From: Nematostella vectensis | Lineage: Eukaryota > Cnidaria > Anthozoa > Actiniaria > Edwardsiidae | Reading direction: 5' to 3' | Assembly: GCF_932526225.1 (NCBI RefSeq) | Contig: NC_064046.1 | Coordinates: 3,410,001-3,474,000 of the forward strand | DNA length: 64,000 nt | Shown here: piece by piece, positions 1 to 9,912 of the stretch | How positions within the stretch are numbered: the first letter of the stretch is position 1 | Layout of the letters: every line of letters begins with the position of its first letter | Position numbers and translations under genes: made by a program | Notes under the pieces: model-generated | Database searches by the model: none | The model's input: only the letters and a program-made list of their open reading frames with translations | Told to the model about the DNA's origin: nothing

Positions 1-1301
1 TCACTATAGCCATGCAGTTTGTAGACAAAACTTTTAAGCTTGAGCTAACTACTGGGAAACCTGTGGTATCCCAGTGGTATACCTGTGGTATCTGTGGTAT
101 ACCTGTGGTATCCCAGTCATAAAATGCAACTGGGTTTTTTTTTCCCATGGTCCCGGGAAATCTGCCATATTGTGCAATACCCCATGAGCCTCTGCGCCAC
201 TTCGTGTACCATCTATTTTGTGTCCCCATTTGTCATTACGCTATGGCTGAGCTTACATTCAGTACGTCCCTTCTGCCCTTATAAGGTCATCGCTAATTCA
301 CTTCAAGACAGGAGACGCGCCATGTTGGATTTGAGATTTCATCCGAGCATTAGCTTATATTTGTGCAGGTAAAAAAGGCAACTTTGGCAATTATGTTATT
401 GCAAATGCAATCAAAGCTTTTCTATCTATAATGCTATTGTGGAAATTCATGTCAATTTGAATTTTTACCGCGTATTCCCTTCGTCGATTCATGATACGAT
501 CAGTCGAAGACCCGACCCGTAGGGCCGTAGAGAAAGAAACAAGTGTTCGGGAGCTTTTTTCAAGGCCAAACTTTGAGGTGCTTTAGCTTTTTACACTCAG
601 GAATGAAGTGAAGTTAATTACATTTATTTCTCATGTGCATTTTGTATTTTGGTGGGAAAACGGCTGATATTGTCAACAAGGGAATGCTGTTGAGACCTCA
701 AATAAATTGTGGCTAATAATCGCGGGTTTATTGGAACAATTTGGAACAATGAATTAAACAATGATATGTAATTACTTATTTATTACAATACTTACTGCTA
801 CTAAATTTTTTTTAAAAAAAGGAAGGGTTTGTTTTTTTGTAATATTTCTCATTATTATTGTTCCCCCAATGCTGCTCTTCCTAAGTGATGCTCTAAAATT
901 CGCCATGAATATGCTAATATCTTAAAACATTTTTTGCTTAGTATTCAGATTTTATTACAAACCCTTATAGTTAGAAAATAGCAAGGTCTCCAGTGGGAGA
1001 ACGGAGTTCCAAGAAAGGAAGAAGCAGCTCCCATTCGTGTCTATATCTGTCTTCACATCTTTCTATATTTTTTTAAAATTCAAAGCAAATACACCCAAGG
1101 AATGTTTGGCCATAGCCCCCCTTGTTACATCCATGGTATTCTAGAAGTTAACCAGATAGGCATAGTCTTTCCTGAAGAAGTAATTCAAACAGCACCAGAA
1201 ATATAGGGCCAGCTCATTGTCTCACAAGAGTAGCTGTTGGAAAACAACTTGGTGGACTAAATATATCTTTTGACTTTCCAGATTATTTGTTTGAAAACTG
1301 C
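1..1301. other. Non-coding stretch upstream of visible PEPCK exons
   Basis: No exon could be recognised here. The PEPCK N-terminus (about 130 residues) is still missing and should lie 5' of 3000, so this stretch is either part of a long 5' intron or intergenic DNA. It starts with a short imperfect tandem repeat around ACCTGTGGTATCCCAG (56-116). The rest is AT-rich unique sequence; short open frames such as that near 85-372 look random in composition and resemble nothing I know. Confidence 0.5.
56..116. repeat. Short imperfect tandem repeat
   Basis: The core CTGTGGTAT recurs four times, alternating with CCCAGTGGTATA and CTGTGGTATA spacers over about 60 bp. It is too small to call a minisatellite family. 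Confidence 0.6.
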
Positions 1302-2168
1302 TACAGTTAAAGCTCTCGTAGGCGACCACCTTGGGAACTGAAAATTGTGGTCGTTAACGGAGCTGGTCTTTTACGAGAGCTTGCTCTCATAAGCGACCAC
1401 TGGGCGTCAAAAACTTGAACAATAGGTGTTGGTCGCTTATGGGAGCTTAATTAAAATGCTGGAATCTAGAAGTTATTGTGATAATAACAACACTGTAATA
1501 TTTTGGTTTATTGCTTGATTTTAAAACTAGGTATTTAGCTTATCAGGAGAGTGAGTTGTTTTATTTAATAGCAATTAATTCTACGCAAAGTAGCTCGTTA
1601 TGCTCGTTTATATCGACGACTTAAGCTTTTCGTCATGAGAATATCTTCTGTGTCTACGACGATCGCATGGCGTCTTTTGTTAGCCGATTTCTAAAGCGTG
1701 CAACAAACAAGTGGATGGCTATTGTAACTGGAAAAAGGATAAATCGTGGAGCTGGCAATGGACTAGAGATTCCTTGCATTTATAAATTTTCTGGAGACAA
1801 AGAAATGTCAATCCCATGGTTGAAATTGAAGTTGAAAAAATTGGATTTAAGAAATTCTTTACTGGTTGCCTACTACGCTTTATATGTGATTTAAGCATGC
1901 ATTGTATATGATGTTTATCAGGTGTTGACTGATGTTGTAAAGCAAAAAATCATTGTGGTCGCTTACAAGAGCTTAAAAATAAAAGAAAATCTCAGTTGGT
2001 GGTTTGAAATTGTGGTTGTTAACGGAGCTGGTCGCACCGAAAAGTTAGTCGCTTACGAGAGCTTAGAATTACAGAGTTTGTTTGACAATTCAATCGGTGA
2101 TTTGTGATCGTGGTCGTTATCGGAGCTGGTCACTTACGAGAGCGCTCGCTCAGAGAGCTTCGACTGTA
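1302..2168. mobile_element. Non-autonomous DNA transposon with TACAGT termini
   Basis: The ends are inverted: TACAGTTAAAGCTCTC on the left and the complement of TACAGTCGAAGCTCTC on the right. Inside, a motif close to GGTCGCTTACGAGAGCTT recurs in both orientations (about 1312-1440 and 1950-2150), alternating with GTGGTCGTTAACGGAGCTGG. This sub-terminal repetition is typical of transposase-binding regions in MITE-like elements. Small frames inside (1667-1894, 1922-2107) show no transposase motif. About 867 bp. The superfamily is not assigned. Confidence 0.6.
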
Positions 2169-2999
2169 TATCCTATAAACTGTTTTGACCCCCCCCCCAA
2201 AAAATGTGCTATCAATTATAACAATTTTCAAACACATTTTCTATGACAGTGCTCTGCTGTGGATTATATCTCTTTCTATGTAGTTTATGTGTATGCTAGT
2301 GTATGCTCTCTACACTGCTGTATGACAGCATTTGGTAGAAATTTACACTGTAAAAGATAGGATAATCAGTCATGTCCACTTTCATTGTGAGCCCCCCCCC
2401 CCAATCAAACCTGGAGAGTTGGTGCTTCTTATCATTCTTGCCCCAATCAGTGTTATGGTATGGCATTTATAATATAACTCAAGATTTTACAAATGTTTTT
2501 AGTATATCCAGGCGGTATTATTATGGCCAAAAATATTGTCATACTTATACACAGGTAACCCATCAGGTATCCCAGTCAACCCTGCACGCAGGGTCTTGTT
2601 ATATTATCAAAGACATTCCAGATCATTCTGGATTATTCTGATTTATGTCATAAATCTATAAGTGAGACTTTTTTGTAGCCAAATCTGATGATAAATGTCC
2701 CATGGAGATTCTGCAATGGCCTAAAAATCCCTTTTTTTGTTTTTACAGGGGTGGTTGGATTGTTAATTGGAAAATTCCTCCCCCTCCCCCTCCCTCCTCC
2801 CAACCTAAAGATTTATCTTTCCGTTATCATGTTTTGGTTCTTGCATCAGTGTCCACTGCTGATTTTAGCTTCTCGCTAATTGTTTTGGGAGAATTATTAT
2901 TAAGTTGATGAAAAATGATCCAAAGCATGTGAAGACATTACAAAGGGGTTGACACAAACCATGGAAAAATTTACATTGGCCAAATTCGGTGTTATTCAG
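2169..2999. other. Non-coding, probably PEPCK intron
   Basis: AT-rich sequence with C homopolymer tracts near 2190 and 2392 and a C/T-rich tract near 2775-2800. It ends in the TTATTCAG acceptor of the first visible PEPCK exon. No coding signal was recognised. Confidence 0.5.
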
Positions 3000-5900
3000 G
3001 TCGCACCATGTATGTCCTACCATTCAGCATGGGCCCTGTAGGATCTCCCATCGCCAAGATCGGCATCCAGCTGACAGATTCTGAGTACGTGGTGTGCTGT
3101 ATGCGGATCATGACCCGCATGGGTAGCCATGTTCTCAAGGCTCTGGACCAAGGTGACTTTGTGAAATGTCTTCACTCTGTGGGTAAGCCCCTTAAGGAGG
3201 GGGAGAAGGATGTCCTTTGGCCATGTGACCCAGATAGAACAATCATCACTCACTTCCCTGCTGACAACTACATCAAGTCCTTTGGCAGTGGCTACGGAGG
3301 CAACTCGTTGCTTGGCAAAAAGTGCTTTGCACTTAGGATTGCAAGTAACATTGCCTTGAAAGAAGGATGGTTGGCAGAGCACATGTTGGTAAGTGTCTCT
3401 GTGAACATAAGCAGTTTTCTCTGTCTTTCTCTCATATGTACTTGCCCTGAGTAGTTTTGCATTAATTTATTCCAGAACTAAGGAAAACCTCTCAAAAGCA
3501 CGGATACCCCTTGTACTGAAAAAAGGTGTAAAGAGTTGTTGCAAGTGTGTCAGTTACAATTTGCCCAATGCAAAAACAGAGAAATGACAAATTAACAAAG
3601 GAGATCCCAATCTTTTGACTTTTATCCCAGTATACATATTTTAATGTGTAAAGATGTTGACGTCTTTATGGTCTATTTAGTGTCCAACTTCTTGACATGT
3701 ATTTCTATTCTATGTTCTCAGATTATGGCCCTGACAAACCCAGAAGGCAAGAAGAAGTACATTGCCGCTGCATTTCCCAGTGCGTGCGGCAAGACCAATT
3801 TGGCTATGTTGAAACCAACAATCCCTGGCTGGAAGGTGGATTGCGTCGGTGACGACATTGCCTGGATGTGGTTCGATAAGACCGGGCAGCTACGTGCCAT
3901 CAACCCGGAGAGTGGTTTCTTTGGGGTTGCCCCCGGTACCTCGATGAAGACCAACCCTGAGGCTTTGAAGACGTGTTTGAAGGACACCATCTTCACCAAT
4001 ACTGCAATGACGAGTGATGGGGACTTCTGGTGGGAAGGTGGGTTATGAAATATTTCTGACAAAAATTATTAAGTAGTTATTGCGGTTAACTGTATGCCCA
4101 TTTTTTAAATAAGGTTGCACTTGTTAAAGATGGACAGATCTAGGGATAAGAATGGGTCCGTTCTTATTCTCAGATATTACACTTGCATATGAATATATAT
4201 TAGGAAACCCACAGAAAAGCTCCATCCCCTTTTTCTCTTGAAATCCTTGCTTTGGCTTTTGAGGAGCTACTGTGTTGGCCCCAGTAAATCTATGTGCTGT
4301 AATGTTCAGTGCTTCATTGGTACCAAATACATTAAGCAAATAAGCATATATAAAAACAACTCTGGAAAACTCTAGCCTACTTGTTACTGTGCCTTTAATT
4401 ACTCTCATGGCTTTCAAGACCACAATTCAACATTTATATGTTACTCTTTGAAGCCGCATTGTCACCAGTTTACTTCCGGAGGTCCGACGGAAACCTCAAC
4501 CGTTAAAAGACAAAAGAATCTATTAAAATCAGAGATATTTAACAGACAATCCGCTCTAAATTATCAATCACATCCTCAAAGAAACTTTCAATAAACACAC
4601 TGCTTTCAGTATTATGAAATATTTTTTGCGTTTTCCGTTAAAAATCATTGGATATTGTTATGTAATCGACCAGGTAAACTGGTGACAATGCGGCTTTAAC
4701 CACACTTGGTTACAACACAGTAGTTCTCGTGTGCTACTTTGTTTGAATTAAGTGTTAAAGGCCTAATAATAATACCAGCAATATTACCAATTGCTGCAGA
4801 AAATGGAAAGATCCTAAGTTGAGTTTCGCAAGTCTAGAGTCTTGTAAAGAGGTGTCTGATATTTCTTGTTCACGGTGATTTCACTGTCACTTTCACTTCA
4901 ACACACCTAAGATTACAAGACAAATTTATAAAAAAACAACTACTTAATAAAGAAACTCAGAGAAAAAAAGACACTAACAATGCAACTACACTTTTTTTAG
5001 CATTGGAGGGCACCCAATAAAAACCTAATAATGGTGCCCTTTTAGTTATCAAGAGGAAATATAACAGTTAGGGTGAGAAGGGTAGTAGGTATTGGAGTTG
5101 GGAAAGAAAATCAGTACTGAGCAAAGTATCTGTGAAAAATCTAAAAAGGGATTTCTTATCGTTAGTCCGCTAGTCTCGAATTGAAGATGGTAAGTCATTC
5201 CAGTAATAGCATCCTATTACTGAAGGGGGAAATCTTCGTATATTAATATGAAAATGTTCTATGTAGAGACGTTAACTGGATGAGGTTTTTGTGGAGTAGG
5301 AATGTTGCTTAATCTAGTTCTTTTTATGCCACTTAGAGGGTCGTGGATGTATAAACATGTATGAAGCTTAATTATGTCAGGTAATTGAAAGTGCTGTGTT
5401 GTCATGTGTTCTCCAGGTCTTCCAGATCCACCCAAAGGCGTGTCCATCACATCCTGGCTAGGTGAAGAGAACTGGTCACCAGAAAGTGGCAGCAAAGCAG
5501 CCCACCCTAACTCTCGGTTCTGCACACCTAGTGCTAACTGTGAGATCATGGATAAAGACTGGGAGAACCCTGAAGGTGTACCCATCAGCGCCATTCTGTT
5601 TGGTGGGCGTCGCCCTAGGGGTGTCCCACTGGTGTACAAGGCTTTTAACTGGCAGCATGGTGTATTTATTGCATCATCCCTGTCATCTGAAACCACTGCT
5701 GCTGCTGAATTCAAGGGCAAGGCTATCATGAGAGATCCCTTTGCAATGAGACCCTTCTTTGGGTACAACTATGGTCGCTATCTCGAACATTGGCTAAGCA
5801 TGGCTGATAAGACTAAGCACCCTAATTACAAGCTACCTGACATCTTCCATGTCAACTGGTTCCGAGTGAATGAGAAAGGACACTTTCTTTGGCCAGGTGG

Positions 5901-6552
5901 GTACCTGATATTGTTTGACTGTCACATCCCATGGTTATAGAAGCTCTTAATTAAGGGGTACTTGAATATTAGCATGGCAGACATAGGGGCAATATTTTTT
6001 TTTTTTGGGGGGGGGGGGTGGGCATTTTTGTCTCCTGCCTGTTTTTTTTTTTTGAGTATGAACTTTTGTCTCTGAGCTTTGTTAGACTCCCCTCTCTGTC
6101 CCCCTAACATTCTTAGCTAATATAGACTGTCAAAATATAAAGATAGACTGCTTTTGATAGTGTTTGATGAGAAAATTCATACAAGGGACGTGAAAAATTG
6201 TTCATAAAAAGTTCGTGGAGCTTCTAAAGAAATACCTGAGAGTTAATGTCGTCTCTTTATTGTAGGTTTTGGCGAAAACTGCCGTGTTCTGGAGTGGATC
6301 TTCAGATGCACAGAAGGTGAAGACATTAGTATGGAATGCCCTGTTGGTCTTATCCCCAAGCCTGGAACCCTCAACTTGGACGGCTTAGACAAAATCAACT
6401 GGGATGAGCTATTTTCAGTCCCCAAAGATTACTGGTTGCAAATTGTGTGTGAAAATCTGCATCAATACTACAAAGATCAAGTTGGCAAGGATCTACCCAA
6501 GGAGATCACCAACGAGCTGAAGGCATTGGAGGACCGTCTAAAGAAAGCCTAA
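3000..6552 (+). CDS. PCK: Phosphoenolpyruvate carboxykinase (GTP), 3' four exons
   Basis: PEPCK converts oxaloacetate plus GTP to phosphoenolpyruvate, CO2 and GDP, the committed step of gluconeogenesis, in cytosol or mitochondria. Exons are 3000-3388, 3722-4037, 5417-5896 and 6266-6552 (stop TAA). All have GT-AG borders and phases agree (in phase 1, then 0, 1, 1). They encode about 490 residues starting at the family's [17 protein letters not shown] block. Visible signatures are the active-site stretch [15 protein letters not shown], the GTP/PPi-binding P-loop [12 protein letters not shown], the kinase-2 metal site [11 protein letters not shown], and [14 protein letters not shown]. The C-terminus FLWPGFGEN...RVLEWIFRC is canonical. 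Vertebrate PEPCK is about 620 aa, so roughly 130 N-terminal residues are missing: they lie upstream, probably beyond the window edge. Cytosolic versus mitochondrial type cannot be told without the N-terminus. The MITE at 4451-4696 sits in intron 2 of this partial model. Confidence 0.95.
4451..4696. mobile_element. MITE, copy 1 of AAGCCGCATTG family
   Basis: A 246-bp element ends in inverted repeats that read AAGCCGCATTGTCACCAG from both sides. A second copy of almost the same length lies at 40095-40342 inside a PLC-gamma intron; the interiors are nearly the same. No coding capacity. It is inserted in a PEPCK intron. Confidence 0.85.
4697..5416. other. Remainder of PEPCK intron 2
   Basis: No exon, RNA gene or repeat was recognised here. 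The intron ends in the acceptor CTCCAG before the exon at 5417. Confidence 0.5.
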
Positions 6553-7096
6553 CTTTAGTTATTGGATGAAGAGATTAGACAATAATACTATGACTCTGTA
6601 GAAAAATGAAGACATTGCAAAATCTTGAAACATGGGTGCTGTAAAGCATTTAAAATGAAAAAGTATAAGTTTGTCTTTGGCACAACATAAAATTATGTTT
6701 GTCTGGATTTGTCCTTGTAAGAGGCATAAGGCATGCCGCAATAGAATACTTAGTTCAGGTCTATGGTAAATAATATAAACTAAATTTATACTGGAAGCCC
6801 AACATAAAAAAGTAAAGTATATGGCCACTTGAGCTAGGTATTTATTTTGGTAATTCAGTGTAGTTTTAAATTAGAGCTTGTATAGTTAACAAATACCAAT
6901 TCTCAGCTAGAATTAGGACTGATAGGAGCTTTATCACTTGAAATACTGTCTATGGATAATTCAGTTTACTCTCTCTTCGCAACTAACGCATGAAAGCACA
7001 AATTATTTCTTCTAATTAATAAAACAGTTTGCAACTATTTATAATCAATTAGTTGTATAGAAGACTCTGTAAATAGTTGGAGTTTGTTTCAGTAAA
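6553..7096. other. PEPCK 3' untranslated / downstream region
   Basis: AT-rich sequence following the stop codon. An AATAAA hexamer at 7018-7023 is a candidate polyadenylation signal, giving a 3' UTR of roughly 480-500 nt. No further open coding sequence was recognised. Confidence 0.5.
7018..7023 (+). terminator. Candidate PEPCK polyadenylation signal
   Basis: The canonical AATAAA hexamer lies about 465 nt downstream of the PEPCK stop. No transcript evidence is available, and other weaker hexamers exist. Confidence 0.35.
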
Positions 7097-7243
7097 CTTT
7101 GTACTTTGAAGGTCTCTTGGTAATGCCATGATGGACCTGGGAATGCTTTGTACTTTGAAGGTCTCTTGGTAATGCCATGATGGACCTGGGAATGCTTTGT
7201 ACTTTGAAGGTCTCTTGGTAATGCCATGATGGACCTGGGAATG
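7097..7243. repeat. 49-bp tandem repeat, three copies
   Basis: Three almost identical 49-bp units (7097-7145, 7146-7194, 7195-7243) begin CTTTGTACTTTGAAGG and end GGACCTGGGAATG. Period 49 is not a multiple of three, so the open frame across it on the minus strand is short. The near identity of the copies suggests recent expansion. Confidence 0.9.
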
Positions 7244-7476
7244 CTTACAGTACTGTAGGGTATTTAGAGTAACTAATAATTGTATTATGAAGTATCTAGA
7301 TATTATTTGTAATTAACAATTGGATCTCAGTTAAGGCAAAAAAAATAGCTATTTTACCAAGGAACAAAATTTAAAACATATAATCTTCTAAAATATGACA
7401 CTAAATGTATCAACCGACAAAAAGAAGTTTGTAATGAGTGTCAGTTTTTGTTGAGAGTAACTGAGAATACGAAGGC

Positions 7477-8316
7477 GATGGCATGGTACCCAGGGTGGGT
7501 GATGCTCTGGTACCCAGGGTAGATGATGCCATGGTACCCAGGGTGGGTTATGCCATTGTACCCAGGGTGGGTTTAGCATGGTACCCAGGGTGGGTGATGC
7601 CATGGTACCCAGGGTTGGTGGTGCCATGGTACCCAGGGTGGGTGATGGCATGGTACCCAGGGTGGGTTTAGCATGGTACCCAGGGTGGGTGATGGCATGG
7701 TACCCAGGGTGGGTGATGCCATGGTACCCAGAGTGGGTGATGCCATGGTACCCAGAGTGGGTGATGCCATGGTACCCAGGGTGGGTGATGCCATGGTACC
7801 CAGGGTGGGTGATGCCATGGTACCCAGGGTGGGTTTAGCATGGTACCCAGGGTGGGTGATGCCATGGTACCCAGGATGGGTGATGCCATGGTACCCAGGG
7901 TGGGTGATGCCATGGTACCCAGGATGGGTGATGCCATGGTACCCAGGGTGGGTGATGCCATGGTACCCAGAGTGGGTGATGCCATGGTACCCAGAGTGGG
8001 TGATGCCATGGTACCCAGGGTGGGTGATGCCATGGTACCCAGGGTGGGTGATGCCATGTTAGCCAGGGTGGGTGATGCCATGGTAGCCAGAGTGGGTGAT
8101 GCCATGGTACCCAGAGTGGGTGATGCCATGGTACCAAGGGTGGGTGATGCCATGCTACCCAGGGTGGGTTATGCCATGGTACCCAGGGTGGGTTATGCCT
8201 TGGTACCCAGAGTGGGTGATGCCATGGTACCCAGGGTGGGTGATGCCATGGTACCCAGGGTGGGTTATGCCATGGTACCCAGGGTGGGATATGCCATGAT
8301 ACCCAGGGTTGGTGGG
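7477..8316. repeat. 24-bp minisatellite, about 35 units
   Basis: The unit contains GCCATGGTACCCAGGGTGGG followed by TGAT (24 bp). Each unit carries overlapping NcoI-type CCATGG and KpnI-type GGTACC palindromes. Variants include AGAGTGGG, AGGATGGG and TTATGCC units, and three shortened 23-bp units containing TTTAGCATGG (near 7567, 7669 and 7835) that shift the frame. Because 24 is a multiple of three, long artificial frames such as (MVPRVGDA)n appear on both strands. There is no start context, exon boundary or homologous protein, so it is not annotated as coding. It lies between convergent PEPCK (+) and PTP (-) genes. Confidence 0.95.
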
Positions 8317-9445
8317 TAATTTAAGTGTAATTTTATTTGGAGTCCCTCTGATTGAGAGGGGGGGGTAAAAGCTGTTTACCCCCCACCCAATACTTCATAA
8401 GAATTGAGTTACTAGTTGTTATGGTAGGATAACTTTAACCCTTTCTATGTGGACAAGGGATGCCTGCAAATTGCGACTTCTATTAACTACAGTATACACC
8501 TATTTTAATAAAGGTTGTCAGTGCAAATGGCAATTGGCAAATGGCATTTCTACGACAGAAAGTAACAATGCTTCTTGAAGAATATGTATAAATCACAACA
8601 ATTATCCATTTAAGGTTACCAATGCTTGGCTCTGACATTGCTGGACTCTATTTAACACGTTTAATTTCACAAATAATTAGTACCAATAAGCCATTTACCA
8701 TTTACATTGACAACCTTTTGTGAATTAGGTGTATATTCAAACAATTATAAACAAGAATAACACCTGGAATATATGTGGAATGTACATTGTCATCTTACAA
8801 ACCAGACAAGAAATCCAGACACTGGCTTGCTAAGACATGTTTCTAGTTGACTGGTTGAATATCTCAGAAGCGAATGGTAGGAAAAACATTCAATACATAT
8901 TTTCAGTGTTCATGCTTTTACTGGTCATGCTGTAATGAGGGTGACGCCCTGGGTAGAAACAGAGAACTTGAAAGAAATGGCAAAAATAATTTGCAAAATA
9001 GAAAATTATATTTTATTAGATCAATTCAAATGTATATAAAAGTATTGAAAAATGAAAAGAATCTAACAATTCACAAGCAAAAGATATTAAATCGTTAAAC
9101 AACAGCAGTATTATTATATGGAAAGAATTCTGAGAATTCAAATTTCATCACAACAAATGAAATTTAATCAGATCAGCTATTCTTTTATCAATGATCTTTG
9201 GATCAATTTGTCTGTAATCTTGCCAAACTCAACAATTAAAGAATTAAAAAAGGAATGGAGTTCTCTTTCACAACATCCTCGTGACTCAGGGCATCGCAGG
9301 GAGCACGCGAGAAAGAAAGAGCACTCCCTGCGTGCCGGATCTCCGTGACGCCCTAGGTCCCCACTGATGATTTCACAAAATCTTGATTCTTCTTTGTACT
9401 ATCATGTTTCTAGCCATCAAGATTTTGGTGTATCAAGGCAATCTT
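8317..9445. other. Intergenic sequence
   Basis: The interval between the minisatellite and the PTP 3' end. It contains a short G/C homopolymer hairpin (about 8358-8387, G-run followed by C-run) and a GC-rich patch near 9270-9360 in which GCAGGGAGCACGC and its approximate inverse CACTCCCTGCGTGC flank a GAAAGAAAGAG core. No gene was recognised. Confidence 0.5.
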
Positions 9446-9613
9446 CAGGGGCGGATCTGGGGGCCCCCGGCCCCCCCCCCCCTATTTTCAGACATTTGGC
9501 TTAAGTATAACAAGAAATTTAAGGAAATATATGAAAGAACAATAAGCCTGCCACCCCATTTTTGAAATTTTTGCTTCAGAACTCCTTTTTTAAAACTTCT
9601 CGATCCGCCCCTG
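9446..9613. mobile_element. Short inverted-repeat element, CAGGGGCGGATC family, copy 1
   Basis: Ends are CAGGGGCGGATC and GATCCGCCCCTG, a 12-bp perfect terminal inverted repeat. The interior includes CAGACATTTGGCTT, shared with a second copy at 10452-10595. About 168 bp, non-coding. Confidence 0.75.
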
Positions 9614-9777
9614 ATCTTTTACAAAAAAATATATATTGCTATCTTAAATATAGGATCATCTTAAGAATACATTTCTTTACAGTGTTTTTTTTTAAATTTC
9701 TTAAAAGTTTTTAATCATGTATGAACAAATGGAGTCATCAAGAATCTAACATGGTGATAACAAGATGGTTATTAAAA

Positions 9778-9783
9778 TTTATT
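9778..9783 (-). terminator. Candidate PTP polyadenylation signal
   Basis: On the minus strand this reads AATAAA, repeated again four bases away, about 130 nt downstream of the phosphatase stop codon at 9913. This is a plausible 3' end for the minus-strand transcript. Confidence 0.45.
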
Positions 9784-9912
9784 TATTTAAGTCCTTTAGA
9801 AAAAAAAGATTGTACAATGTTAACGCCCCCTCTTCTGGTTGCTTCTACTTGCATGAGCTTATTGGTGGGATCCATTACCATGATATCTCTGCCAAGTTTG
9901 TATGTACAGGCC

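Noticed and set aside
1667-2107. Two small frames inside the 1302-2168 element
   Set aside because: No transposase or other motif, and composition follows the repeat; treated as chance.
7483-8319. Several (MVPRVGDA)n or (MASPTLGT)n frames
   Set aside because: Artifacts of the 24-bp minisatellite appearing in several frames and on both strands, without gene structure.
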